Assembly: GCA_037074615.1 (NCBI GenBank)
Contig: CM073535.1
Coordinates: forward strand, 3,100,001-3,164,000
DNA: 64,000 nucleotides
Direction of reading: 5' to 3'
Source: Leucaena leucocephala
Lineage: Eukaryota > Streptophyta > Magnoliopsida > Fabales > Fabaceae
The notes beneath the pieces are model-generated. The model was not told where the DNA came from. It did no database searches and saw nothing but the letters and a program-made list of their open reading frames with translations. Position 1 is the stretch's first letter, and every line of letters begins with the position of its first letter. Positions 21,128 through 35,260 of the stretch are shown one piece after another. The translations under genes and the position numbers were made by a program.

Positions 21128-24100
21128 GTTCTGCAATGCAATTAGAAAAAGTTGGTGTATCATAATTAAATGAATTGTTGAACTTTGTATGGGATCAAGA
21201 AAAAAGAAAAGCCGTTGAACTTTGTAAGTTGGTAACTTGGTATTTAAGTCAGTATTGAGATTGCCTTAAAACTAGTTAAAGCAAAGAGTCCCTCCCACGT
21301 TTCCATTTTGCGTTTATGTACGTTCTTGCTTTGTATAGGTCCTTCAGCCAACCATTCTTGGCTTTATTGGTATACGTGTCTAAATACTTGAGATATTAGA
21401 CTTCGTTTCTTGCCTTTTCATTTTGAAACGGAGAGATAAGATGATGAAATATGGCTTTTCATTATTGACCCGTCTACATCGGGGATATCGTATCCTCCCC
21501 TGTTCTGTTGCTTGTTTTAATTGTTAACGTTATACTACTTATTCCATTTTTTTCTACAATTGTTGAAAATTAAGAGCGTTAGGTTTTGTTGTATTTGGAA
21601 GAGTTATCTTATACAGACCAACTCTTTATCACCCCTCAAAGTCTTATCTCAATTCTTGTATGGTTTTTCAAACAACATTACATTTAGTAACTATTGAGTG
21701 GTCCATAGATGAATTGGATGAATATAGATGCTTCCAATTTCCAATTCCAAAAACTAACAGACTTTCAGTAGTCCTAGTCTTATAAAATATATTAGATTCC
21801 TCTTGCTGTCAAATTCAATTTTTAAAAGAGATATTTACATTGAAAAGAGTAGTTATGTATATATAAATTAAGATAATTGATAATAGGATCTTGTTAATAT
21901 TATAAAAAAAAACTCCAATTCCAAAAACGTATGATTTGGCCAATGCATCCACTACCATGTTCTATTTTTTTACAAATAAAGGTTAAATCTAATGAAAATA
22001 GTTCATTTCTTGTAATATAGCAAATCAAAATTTGAATTTTAGTTATAAGAGGTATCTATATTTTTTTAATAGAAATTAGACGATATCCCCTAATCAATAG
22101 TTTAGAGACTAATCATCTTGAGGTATAGAGATTATCAAAATAAATTTTACCTATTTTTAACAGTGTTTTCTATACACACAGTTTCATTTGAACCCAAAAT
22201 ATCATATTTAAAGGACTTAACCTTCTACTAGTGCCAAACTTTATTAGTAGAGATGTCCATATTTAATTTTTCTCAATGCCTCAAATATAATTATCTTTAA
22301 TAAAAAATATATATGTATTTATAAAAAAAATTATTTCTTTTCAGCTTTGTCTAACTCACCTTTTTTTTATTTGCTGACTAGACAGGTTGGGCTAACCTAT
22401 TTAGTCTATTTTTCCTATTTTACTCTTAAAATTCCATCTTTACTTAAAACAAATGTGCAAGTAGATAATTATAAATAATAAAATTATTCAATCTTTCTAT
22501 ATTGTAAGTACAAGTTCATGAAAAATATAAGCTAATTATTTTATTGATTGATTTTTTAAAACTTACGAAGAAATTTTTATGACTTCTTTAAATTTTAAGT
22601 ATCTTATTACAAAAATATTTTGGTTCACTAAAAATAAAGCTGCAATTTTTTAGTTTTTTAAAATAATTTAAAATTTAAAATACATTTAATATAAACTTTG
22701 TGAAGATAATATATGTGATCTTATTCTTATCTCTTTGACTTGAAGCTAGATTTTTGCCCTTTGAATTTGGATAGATTTTTAGAAAATAACTTATAAAAAG
22801 AATTTAGGTAACTTTTAAAAAAGAACTTATGAAAAAAAAAGTAACTATGGATAAATGAGTGTTTGGATAGTTATTACTAAAAGAATTTTTATAAAATTAT
22901 CAAAAAGAATAAAATTTATTAAAAGTATGAGAGATGAGATAGGGTGAAAAAGAGATAGGAGAGAGGAGAGAATGTGTAAAAAATAGATGAGAGATAATGA
23001 AAAAGATAGAAGAGAGATAAGAGAGTAAAAAAGATAAAGGAGAGAGGAAAGATAATATAAGAAAAAATAAAGGTAAAATAGTAATTAAGTAGTCTATAGG
23101 CTCTTTTACTATTTTAAAAACTACTCTAATCAACCTATCTAAAAATATAATTTTAAACTATAATTTAATATATAATTTCTTTTAAATAAATATAACTATT
23201 TATTTTAAAAATTTTTAAAATTAAAATTTTGTCTAAAAAATTTTTAAAACTATAATTTCATATGAAAACAAATAGCCCTGCATTGGGGGCGGGGGTTTAG
23301 TGTAGAGATGCATTCCCTCTTCACACATGAATGAGCATACGAAGAAAGCTACTATTGTTTCTCAGCATCTAACAACATCCCGTTCATATTTCATAGTAGT
23401 CAGCTAATGTTTCATCTTTGCAACTTCTCTAACTTTCTCGTTTTCACTGCTACTATGTTGCGAAAATTGACGAGGATTTGGGAGCAATTGCAAAGATGAA
23501 ACTTTATCCTACCGTTGAGATAGAAAATTTCTGATGATGGCTTATCCTGATAAGTTGCTTTAGTTGTAGTTTAAATTGTAGCTTAGTCTACATGAATGAT
23601 TATTAAATTCTTATTTATTCGAGTTTTAACCATGTTATCACTTAGCAGTTGAAGTTCAAGTATAAGGAGGAAATTGAAGAAAAAAGGAAAATGCTAGGGC
23701 TATGAATTGAGAATTTGCGGCCTGATTTTAGCAAAATAGAACTAGAACGGATCGAAAAAATTAAAAATTTTCACAAGATTTTATATTTTGGCATCTGAAT
23801 CTGGTTGGTGAGGGCATTGATTTTTACCAAAACCTGGGGACAAACAATCTAAAATATGAGCAACAAACCATGATGCCAAAAACACGAAAGTGTGTAGTGA
23901 ATCTGAAATCTAAAGCAAAGCACATAAGTTATTTCAGCTTTGTTCCACCCCATAGCCTTCAATATTATTTGCCCTAGCTCGACGATGCACCGCTGAATCA
24001 GAAAAACTGTCAGGGATGACACGACGAAGATGGTAAAAATTTTAGGGTTTGCCATTTGAATCTCGCGGGCAAAGATACGTCGGAGGTGCCAAATTTATTC

Positions 24101-26100
24101 AACATAGGGGAGAGTGAAGAGGGAAAAACGGTATAAGAAGCTTTAAGGGCAAAGCCTGGTGTCGCAAGTGGCAATGACAATAAGAGTTGGGGGTATTTTA
24201 GGCATTTTAAATTCTGATCGCTTTACTCCCCTATTTTCAATATTAATTCTGTTTAATATTATTAAAAAACTTTATTATAATATTTTATTGATTGGAACAA
24301 AAACAACTCTGAACTCCCAAGTTCAAGAGTTCAACAGATATGAGATTTGTTTGAATTATGAGAAAAATAAATCTAAATATTGTTAATTTAAAGCAATTAT
24401 TTAATTGATATTTTGTACTATTATATTATATTCAAATAGTGTTATAGATCATTATAAATATATTTATCAATATAATTATTTTCATTCATGAGTTTTGAAT
24501 AAAACTATCTATGTTGATCAAGAAAATAAAGCTATTTAGTCTTCTACAGTATTAACATTTAAGTCACTTGCAAGCTCTAAATATCAATAAAATGTGGCAT
24601 AATTATTAGATAAGTGAGATTTTTAAAAATAATATTTTATATTTAAATTAAATAATATGTATATAAAAATATTTTATTAGAAGGGATAAATAATCTATAA
24701 GTTCTAAAATAAATTATTAGTTAAAGGATATTACTTAAATTCTACCTAAAAAAAAGAAATGAAACTTTTAAGTCTCTAAAGGTTTTTGTGTCAATTAAAT
24801 CTCAATATATTAATTTATAATAATTAGTTTCTAAAATTTGTAATCATGAGTTATAAATAATTTTGTAGATAACTGGAAAAAAAACGAGAATTTCAGTTGC
24901 AAGTTACAAGAGCAACCTATGAATAGGATAATTAAATTCTCTATTCACAATTAATTATTTTTGTTTTGATAGTCTCCTTACACATGGTCACGACTATCAT
25001 CACCCCCCACCGCTATCCCTGCTGCCACCTCCCTATAAATCTAGGAAGGAAAGCTTTTATTCTTTTTTTTGATTGAAGGGCATTATAGAATTTTACTTTT
25101 TATTTTTGTTTGATTAAATAAAAAATATTTTACTCAATTTTTCTAACAACATATCAATACTATTAAACATTGCATTACATGTATTGCGTACCTATGAGAA
25201 ATCTATTTAATAACAATTAATTAAAAATATATATATAAATCATGAAATTAGTTTCTTTAAAAAATATTAACTTATAATTATATACATAGAATTGTCTAGA
25301 ACCACATGAGATTAAAAAATCATAAAAAATGTTTTTTAATATATTTATAATTATTATTAATCATTATTATAATTATAAATATCATATAATTAGTTAATAA
25401 GATTATTAATTAATTATTATTAGCTTAAAATTTTTTAAAAAATAAAAATTTATGATTATTATGATTAAAAATTTAAAATATCTTAAAATTATTAATTAAT
25501 TAGTATTATGAAGCTGAATTTTTTAAATATTAAAGTAAAATTTTATTTGAAGTTATTAATTACGATTTATAAATAGAAGAACAAAAATATTAAATAAATA
25601 AATATATAAATTATAGACCCACATGATATACTTGGGCAAAAAAGCAACAGGACGCTTATAAAAACAATCCAACCATGTGAAAACTACTCGCTTCGGCTTC
25701 GTCTGTTTGGCATTTTTTTCTCCGTCCGTATTCGTTAAAAGTCGTTTATTTTGCCAGAAAAACACGGTGTACAATAATTACTATTAATCTCAAATTTTTA
25801 TCAATATAATATGAATCTTAATTAAAATTAACTGTATTCATAATATTCATGAGAAATAAATAACCCAGACGCATCCGTATCATATATATTCATTGGAGAA
25901 GGGAAAATAGATTTGTTTCGACCATCGCCTCCAACCCCATCCCTTAGCTTCGTCATCCTCCAGGATTTCCTTGCAAGAATCTGTGGGAGCTGGAAGAAAA
26001 ATAAAAATAAAAGGAGCTCTTTAAAATAAAAATAAATGTTGTTTTCTTTTTTGGTTCCGCCTTTGCTCTGTGTTACTGCTCACCTCGACCTCTCTCTTCC
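21128..26100. other. Gene-poor AT-rich interval
   Basis: 21320-21575 carries another HR-like intron relic (GATAAGATGATGAAATATGG, TTGTTAACGTTATACTAC). Beyond 21.7 kb the DNA is strongly AT-rich with long A and T runs. The interval 22850-23270 begins near GTGTTTGGATAG and contains a purine tract (about 22925-23060, GAGAGATGAGATAGG-like) that could be part of a small TIR element, but I cannot define its ends. A 68-codon minus-strand frame at 23849-24055 has a hydrophobic start but no recognisable family. I call no gene here. Confidence 0.5.
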
Positions 26101-26178
26101 TACCTCATCGTTTTTCTCTCTCTAAAATCTCAGACGTCGGGTTGGCCCTTTGACAAAAGCTCTGGTTTTCGATTTCAG

Positions 26179-27000
26179 GTTTGTATGCCTAGTGGATCCG
26201 AGCGATGCCGTCTATAATTCCATACTCCGTCGTAATTGTTTACTTGTTATTCCTTGGTCTCATCCTTTGCGTCATTCGGCGGATTTTGATCAATGGTTTT
26301 TCCGGGGATTATTGCCCAAGATCTTGTTCGGTTTTGGCATGGATTGTTTCGGGGTTTATCGTGTTCTTGTTTTTCTTTAATTGAGCTCGTTGGACTGGGA
26401 ACGTAATCTCGTTATTTTATGGGTTTAATTGGGGGCTGCTTTAATCCATTTGATTGATTATGAACTTAATTTCTCATTATTTTACATATTCATTTTAGGG
26501 TTTTATTGATACTTTTTTTTTCTTCTCGATGTGGGTTTTTGGTTTTGGTTGGTGAAAATGTAGCGGGTATTTGGTGGTCAGTAATAATCAGGAGGGGTAT
26601 CAGAACTGAAGTTTTTCACTTTTCCTCTTCACCTGTAAATGTTTTGAGTTTTGATAAATGAGAAAGCTAGCCTCCTACTAGGACACATTGGTTTGGTGGA
26701 GGGTGCCGGGGTTTCTCTGGTCCTGATTGTTACAATATCAATATGGGTTTTAAATCTGTTGTGTTTTCTATCATTTGGAACGATATATGCCGCTGGCTTA
26801 TGAGCCTGTTATGTAAAACTGACAAGAACTAAGTGTTAAGGCATATAAGTTGACTTTTTATATTTATTATAAGATATTTTGATGTAACTAGGAAATGATA
26901 CTGTAACTGTTGGAATGATTCACTATCTTATAAAGCAAAGTGGGGTTTAAGAATTAAGAACTTATTTTGGCGATTTGTCTCTGTGCTCATTATCTAGCAG
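26179..27000 (+). other. Probable 5' UTR intron of the TRAF1-type gene
   Basis: A pyrimidine-rich leader ends at GATTTCAG (26178), followed by GTTTGTATG. A polypyrimidine-poor but acceptable acceptor TATCTAGCAG ends at 27000, 43 bases before the start codon. The assignment is inferred from splice signals only; short frames inside it are not genes. Confidence 0.5.
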
Positions 27001-27043
27001 GTGTTATCAGAGAAGTTTTAGTGGAATAGTTTCTGAGCAGGGA

Positions 27044-30000
27044 ATGGCTGGGGTTGTGATTGAGGACTCTGGATTTGGAAAGTCTGTTGATGGAATTTCA
27101 AGTGGGCAGGGCTGTCAATCTGGCGAAGCATTGGTGGAATGGAGGTCTTCTGAGCAGGTTGAAAATGGAACTCCATCTACTTCACCCCCATACTGGGATA
27201 GTGATGACAATGAAGATGGTGGTATATTTCTTTTCTGTTTATCCTTTAACTAGTTGTGTAATTTGAATTGTTACATGGCAGAAAAATGCGTTATTTTGAT
27301 TCCCATACCATGGAGTGAGCTGGAGAGATGGTAATCAGTGTATCGTAATGTTGTATTAAATGCGGGTTTTTTCTGAAATTGTATTTTCATTGTGATGATT
27401 TATTATTGGTATTTTACTGTTTTTTAATTATTTGAGTAGCAGGCGTAAGAAGTAAATATATCATGATTTGTAGCTTGGACAAAGTATGCTATCATCAATT
27501 AATTCTACTATTTTATTATTTATTTCTGTTCATATTGAGAGCCATGGTTAAAAATTTTGTTTCATATAAAATCTGTAGACAGATTTTGGAAACAATTACA
27601 ATCCATGACATTGGCAAGCCACCTCTTATGGATAAGATATTTTAGTCTTGTCCAGCCATTTGAGTACCTATTGTGAATGATAGAACTTTTAAACCAGTTT
27701 GACTCAGTGTACCAGCATGGATCCTTGGTTAATTGTTCCACATCTTATATTTTACATAAAAATTGTAGTTGTTCAAATATCTAATTTTTCTTTACTAGGG
27801 CCAAAACCTTCTGAATTATATGGAAAATACACATGGAAGATTGAAAAATTTTCTCAGATTACCAAACGGGAGCTTCGCAGTAGCGCATTCGAGGTTGGCG
27901 GCTACAAATGGTATGAAGTTTTAAGATAAAAAATTATTGGCTTGACATGTATGCATGCTTCCGTGCTTATTTTTCTCTGTTGTTTGTGTGAGTTCCGTTT
28001 AAACTTTTTTCTATATGTGTATGCTTCAGCTTCTTTTATTGAATGTGTAATCTCTTACAGTATTAGTCCCCCCTTCCGTTAGATGCAGTGTGATTATGGT
28101 TTTATGGTAAATTTCGAGATGTGTACACTTAGGTGAAATTTTACTGTGAAGGTATAACACTCGTTTTCCCCTTTTACTGGTTGATAAAAATACTTAGGTT
28201 AGTTTAAAAGGTGGTGGCTTTCTTTTTGTGTTTGGATCATGAAGAGGTTAACCTTTCAATCCCCCACCCCAATTCATGTTCCATTTCTCTATGTTAGCCT
28301 TTTTTCATTGTGGCTTTGGCCTTCGATCAATAATGGCTATGTGATCTTGAACATTCCCAAATATGGGGCTAGAGAATTATAGGTAATATCAACACTGCAA
28401 TTTCCAGAGTTCATAAATCATTGAATGGTGGAGGAGCCAATGACTGTGTCATGCACCAATTTGTCATCCTAGTGATAACTTTTCTTTTGTCCCACTTGTG
28501 AAGGTTTTGTCATATATCATAAATATCAGACAATAATCGGCATTCATGGGCACCCTAGTTTTCAGCTAACATATATCTTCATGATTTTCTGTAACGGTAT
28601 TTATGACTTGAAATTCATGCCCTTGTTAGTTTTCACTTTTTGATGGACCTAACTATGATATGGCATGTGGCAGGTATATTTTAATTTATCCACAAGGTTG
28701 TGATGTCTGCAATCATCTGTCTTTGTTTTTATGCGTAGCTAATCATGACAAACTTCTTCCAGGTTTGATTATTGAATCTTCTACAACTGCATTGATGATC
28801 ATTAGTTATACTTGATCAGATAAAGCCTGACCTTTTCTTTTCTACCTGCATGGCTTGGTATAGGATGGAGCCATTTTGCACAATTTACAATAGCTGTGGT
28901 GAATAAAGATCCAAAAAAATCAAAATATTCTGGTCTGTTATTTAACAATTTTTGTAATGTTCAATTTTTGTATTGACCCTTTTTGGTAACTTGAACTTGA
29001 GTTTTCCAGATACACTGCATCGATTCTGGAAGAAGGAGCATGACTGGGGTTGGAAAAAGTTCATGGAGCTTTCAAAAGTGTATGATGGATTTGTGGACAC
29101 TTCTGACAATCTGATAATTAAAGCTCAAGTTCAAGTCATCAGGTGTTCTATAGTTTATTTATGTATAATCTACTTTTTTTGAATTGTTTAATGCATATTG
29201 TCGTGTAACTGTATGGACCATAAATATGGATCTGTGCCACTGCAGTGAAGAGGAGCGGCTTACTTTGTTGATGTCTGCAGTGTTTTTTTCTTTCAAAGTA
29301 TTTTTTCATGTAAAATTTGTGGGACTAGCATCATGACTCCATGTAATTATTCACACACTTGATGTCTATGTTCTTTAAACTTTTAGGTTCTCTCCACTGT
29401 TATCCTTTACATGGTACTGAAGATTTGAATCCTTGGAACATTCCCTTTTCCAGCTTCCCTACTTGATGCTTATGGCAGACTGATAGGACGATCCATTGAA
29501 ATTGACATATTGTTACCAAGGGAACTTGTATGAGTTAATGACTCAAATATTTGAACAGTTCATTTCAGATTTAAATCAATTATGATTTTTATTGCTTGTC
29601 TTGGAATACTTGTCGTCTTCGTCATCTTGGAATACTTGGATTATTAGTTATAAGTGTAAAGTTACTTGTGGCCTTTTGCTTCTTGCCTAATGTTTGAGGT
29701 GACCTGTTTTGGAGCAATTACATCATGGTGGGCTTAAGCTTAGATTCATGAGTTGCACGTCTGCATATTAATTGTTGTGGTAGTAGTTAGGAAAGTGATA
29801 GGAAATAAAGCTAAGAGAATAAAGTAAATCAAATGTTCGATAGGAAAACATTAAATTTGTAGAATTATGGTGGAAAGATGAGATTAAAGGGAAAGCTTTC
29901 ATTCTGTGGGGGAAAATCAAGATTTATAGAAATTTAGGAATGCCTATAACAATTATATAAAATATCAGTTTTTTTTAATGTTGATCTCTTGCTTCTCTTA

Positions 30001-33000
30001 ACAGACTAAGCTTTCTTTGCTGCTTCAAACTTTTGGTTCAAATGCATAATCTTTTTTTGTTTGTTTCTGATTCACAGGGAGAAAGCGGACAGGCCTTTTC
30101 GTTGTCTTGATTGTCAGTATAGGAGAGAACTTGTTAGGGTATATTTGACAAATGTAGAACAAATTTGTCGTCGTTTTGTTGAAGAGAGAAGAAGCAAACT
30201 TGGGAAGTTGTTAGAGGATAAAGCTAGGTGGTCAAGGTACTTTATGCTTACTTTTGAAATTCTGAAGCATGAGGGTATGGAACATGTAATTGTGTGTACA
30301 ACGATAATAACGAGCCTTATTCTACTAAGTAGGATTGTCCATATGCAATTGTGTATGAGAAGAAAAAATTGTTAATTTGTCAAACGTGATACATTTGGTT
30401 ACTATCACTCATGAAATGACAAATTAATGTTTGGAGTAGTTGAATACCCCTATAATCCTGGAAAGTGACTAATGGTGATCATATAAGAAAATAACAGATG
30501 ATAGGAAGTTGATGGCTGTTGTTATATCAGGTTTAGACCGTATTTTGTCATGTTGCCAATTTCATTTTGCCATGTAATCTATGATTTTGTGTATGTGTAC
30601 GCTATGCGTATATTATAGATTGAATTTTGAATGTCAAAATTCAATCTGCAGATTGTATGTTGTCTCTTCTTTTTTCAGGGAGTGGTGTTGGTTGTACTTA
30701 TGCTCGATATTTACTTTCTGGTGTCTGATTTTATTTTCTGATCAAAGTATAATTTGCAATGATCGCAGCTTCTGTGGTTTCTGGCTTGGAATTGAGCAAA
30801 ACTCCAGGCACCGCATGTCTCGGGAGAAGACAGATGTAATTTTGAAAGTAGTTGTAAAACATTTCTTTATAGAAAAAGAGGTGACTTCAACCTTGGTGAT
30901 GGATTCTTTGTATAGTGGGTTGAAGGCTCTTGAAGGCCAGACTAAGAGCAAGAAAGGTAGGATAAAGTTCTTGGATGCTGAAGAAATGCCGGCACCAATT
31001 GTTTGTGTTGAGAAAGATATGTTTGTACTGGTGGATGATGTTTTACTGTTACTTGAGAGGGCTGCTGTAGAGCCATTGCCTCCAAAAGATGAGAAGGGTC
31101 CTCAAAATCGGACAAAGGTGAGATACTGAATTTGTGTTAAAATAACTGAGGAATCATGCGGTTGAATGGTTATGTGAGGCAAGCGCTTTAGAAATCTGAT
31201 GGTAATTTAAGAGATGGTTATAGAGTAAATAAATGTACGGAAGATATCTGAAAAGATGTTTCTTCTGGTCTAAACCTGGGTAAAGAGTTATTTTTTAGTT
31301 CATATAATCTGACTTTATCAGCTACAGCCATAAAAATCCTTTAATTTAAGGATCCCAAATTTAACAAAGAAACTCATGCGCTGCGGCCAAACCCCCGGGC
31401 GTATGAACAACAGTAGTTCATCCTGATGAATAAACATGGTCCTTATTTATTTTACATGTTTGGAATAGATTGCATGTTGGCTTCTCTCTTTTAAATGTTT
31501 TCGGGGGTAGCATCTATTCCTCAATTTGTGATTGATTGCATCTGGTAAATTTTTTTTCCTTGAAGGTTATGAGTGTGGCACCTGTTGATTTATCTTGATG
31601 ACTGGAGCAATTTCTGCCTTTTTTCAGGATGGAAACTCTGGGGAGGACTTCAATAAAGATTCTATTGAGCGTGATGAAAGACGTCTTACAGAATTAGGTC
31701 GTAGAACTGTTGAAATATTTGTCCTTGCCCATATATTCAGGTAGCATGTGCAATTAGTTCTGGGAATCTTCACATAATTCGGCTTAACTACCTGTTGCAT
31801 GTCCTCTTTGACTATTAAGTTGTATACCCTCCTGAATATTTTGTGTACCTCTCTAAATGTTCGTGAATACTTAGGAAATAGAATCCCCCAAGTCCCATCA
31901 GCCTGATTATGATGCTATCCCATATCATGTATTTTATGTGTAGTGTACATGTTTATTGAGAAAAGCTAACAGTTGGTTTTGTCAAATATATACCATATTA
32001 AGGGGAAAAGAGTGGTATAATTATTGCTGTCCAGTGGCCATTCTTTTTATGTATAGTGTACATGTTTATATTGTTTGATTCATTCATTGTAGGATATGCT
32101 TCTCAGGTTACGATATGCTAATAGTTTTCTCCATCAATGCAGCAACAAAATTGAGGTTGCTTACCAGGAAGCTGTTGCTTTGAAAAGACAGGAAGAGCTC
32201 ATCCGTGAAGAAGAGGCGGCATGGCAGGCTGAAAGTGAACAGAAAGCAAGGCGGGGAGTAAACGAGAAGGAAAAGAAGTCAAAGAAGAAACAGGTCTTAT
32301 ATCTAAATTGCAGTTTTCAAGGTGTTTGTAAGAGTTGTCTGTGCGTATGCCTTTTAATTTCTGACAGACAGTCCTTTCTTCTTGTTACAGACCAAACAAA
32401 AACGGAACAATCGGAAAGGGAAGGACAAAGGGAGGGAGGAGAGACCTATTGTTTTTGTAAATGAGAAACACCTAGAAGACAGCCCTCTTGATGAGAAAAA
32501 AGATTCTAGCATTGAAGATGTGCAGATTATGGCTGAAAAACCTGATATCCTGGAAGATGTTTCTGATGTCTCTGATTCGGTGGATAGAGTAACTGAAGTG
32601 CTTCAACCTGATTCAGAAGACAGAGATGCTAGTCTTGTTAATTGGGATACTGATGCATCAGAAGTTCATCCTCCAACTGAGGCTAGTGGCAATGGTATCA
32701 CTAGTCTTTCATCAGGACAAAATGGTGTGGCTGAGAAAAGGGGCAGTTCGGTGATGGATGATAGTTCTTCAACATGTTCTACTGATTCAATGCCATCAGT
32801 GCTCATGAATGCTTCCTATAAGCAAAACACTTTCTCAAACCACAAAGTCCAAAAGTCACCTATCAGGTAAGTATATAACCTAATTTTCTCCGGGGTGGAT
32901 GAATATCAAGGATATGCAATAATATTGATTTCCACTTTTTACATTTAGAGGTAAAAATCAACGGGGTAAAGCTACAAGTGATGGTGGAAGTTGGTCAAGT

Positions 33001-35260
33001 GAGATTGATATTCAGCCATCTGGTTCTGCTCCAGATGCTGGAGATACTAATGTAGGGTTGGGAAGTGGCAAGGTTGGTGAATCTGAGTGTGAGGGTGCTG
33101 AAATTTCCTCACAGGATAGGATGAAGTCGCTTGAGCACCATGTTGTGAAAAAGGTGGGTTTATCCCTGCCTTTGTTTAGACACATATATCTAGTACAAAT
33201 ATTATGATGTTCACAGATTTTTTTTGGCTCTTCAATATTAAGCATTACTCTATCATGAGATATTTTGAAAATTTGTTTAATCTTTGTTCCAATCAGTAGT
33301 CTGCTTATGCAGATCAACTTCAAAAGATCTAATTAAGGGTCTTATATATTTGACTAAAATTTGGAGTAGGGAGAGATCCGATTAGTTTCTTCCTCTCTGA
33401 TGAAAATAATTTTATTCTCAAGGAATAAGCTCAGACAAATTGGTGATATTTTCGTTCTCCATCTTGAACAATGATTTGTTGGCTCTGGTAATCATAGCAA
33501 GAGGTGTATATTATATCTATTTCTTGATTGTAATTGAGAGATGTACTTTTCCAATTCTTCTGTCATTCCCATCAGATCAGGTACACAGATAAAAATTGAC
33601 AGGGATCCTGCTCAAACTTTTCATTTCTTTCATTAGCATTGCCGAAGTAGATATTTGCTGTAAAATTCTGTTCATGAAGAAATGGCACCCTAGACTAATC
33701 TGGAAATGGGTTAAATTGGTTATGGCAGTTACATTGAAAGTTCATTCAGTTTTTGTTTTGTTTTTTTTTTGCTCCCCGCGGGGGGGATGGGGGTGTTGGA
33801 TGTTGACTTCATTTTATATTAAATATGCTGTGTTTCTCGTGATTACGTTTTGAACCTGATGTCAGTGGCATTTGCTTTTCCAATGATAGGGAGAAGATTT
33901 TTCACTGCAGAAGAAACATAGCATCAAAGAACAAGTTGACATTGATAAAGAGAAGACATCGGCAGTGCCATCCTCACCTAATAGTCCCCCAAGAAGTCTG
34001 CCACCATATGTTCCAGTAAAATCAGAACATCAGACTAGTGCTACCATGGATAATGCCCATGTCAGAAAACCATCTTCAGGTGGCTCCCAACAGTCTGATA
34101 AAGATGCATCTCCAACCTTCACATCTGCATCACCGACAATTATTGTGCCCAAAACTGAGATACTGAGGACTGCAACTGTTAAAGGTAGTGAAAGATCACA
34201 AGTCCCTATATTGTCAAGGCCTTCCAGTGCTCCTTTAGTTCCTGGTCCCCGGCCAACTGCTCCTGTTGTTTCTATGGTTCAAACAGCTCCTCCAATTGTG
34301 CGCTCAGTGAGTGCAGTTGGCAGGTTGGGTCCTGACCCATCACCGGCTACCCATAGCTATGTTCCCCAGTCCTACCGAAATGCCATAATGGGCAATTCTG
34401 TGGCCTCAACTGCAGCCAGTCTCCCTTATTCCAATTCTTCAACTTCGGGAGTTAACTCTTCACCTGGCTTTTCGCAATCACCTTTGGCATCCTCATCATC
34501 AATATTTTTGCCCCAGGGCTCTGACAGAATCGATTCTAATGCTGGCCAGCAGGGTGTTTCTTTTGGCATGGACCCTAGAGATGTTTTACAGAATGGTCCT
34601 CCGTGGATTGAGAGTTCTCAAATAGAAGGCACCAGGAGCATGCACTATGATCCGCCTTCCCCTCTTGATGATGTTCAAAACCTTGACATGTACAAGCTGA
34701 TGAACAGTAGATCTCTAGGCAATATCGCCACTGAGTTTCCAGCTGGCACATCATGCCGTCATGGCCAAGGTTTGTTTGCAGATGAGTTTCCACACCTGGA
34801 TATCATCAATGACTTGCTCGATGATGAACATGGTATTGGGAGTGTAGCCCAGGAAGGCTCAGTTTTCCAGTCTCACAGTAATGGACCACAGTTACTAAAT
34901 CGGCAATTCACTTATCCCTCAGACTTGGGTACACGTGATGATTTAGGATCCTCAACCAGTTCTTGCAGGTTTGAGCGGTCACGGAGTTATCATGAGCACA
35001 GGTTTCAGAGAGGGTACAGCCCATCCAGCACACATTTTGACACAGTCACGGATTATGTTCTGGAGGGAAGCACAGTGCCCTATTTAAATGGGCAAGTGGA
35101 CGGGTTGATTCAAAACCAGTGGCAGGTGGCTGGTTCTGATCTGCCATTTCTTGGCATGAGAAACACAGAGAGTGATGGGTACCCATACTACCCAGATTAT
35201 TCAAATATGGCATGTGGTGTCAATGGTTATACTGTGTTCCGGCCCTCAAATGGTCCTTAG
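27044..35260 (+). CDS. TRAF1: MATH-domain TNF receptor-associated factor homolog 1 (TRAF1a/1b type)
   Basis: Twelve exons join in frame to 1134 residues: 27044-27221, 27799-27910, 28674-28762, 28864-28932, 29010-29142, 30078-30236, 30769-31117, 31628-31740, 32143-32293, 32391-32866, 32949-33153 and 33890-35260. After an acidic N-terminus (PPYWDSDDNEDGG), a MATH/TRAF domain spans roughly residues 65-195, with YGKYTWKIEKFSQ, FEVGGYKWYILIYPQG and GWSHFAQFTIAV. A coiled, highly charged segment follows at about 400-470 (RQEELIREEEAAW then a Lys/Arg-rich run), then a long Ser/Pro-rich disordered C-terminal half encoded mostly by the last exon. Known of the family: the Arabidopsis proteins (MUSE13/14, TRAF1a/1b) act in ubiquitin-dependent control of NLR immune receptor levels and in autophagy regulation. 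Length and exon pattern are normal for the family. All introns are GT-AG. No defect was seen. Confidence 0.93.

Noticed and set aside
22850..23270. Possible MITE with GTGTTTGGATAG at one end
   Set aside because: I could not find a matching inverted end or a target duplication, so it is only mentioned within the gene-poor interval.
23849..24055. 68-codon minus-strand frame with a hydrophobic start
   Set aside because: Lies in an AT-rich gene-free interval. No recognisable family, TATA box or adjoining exons were found.
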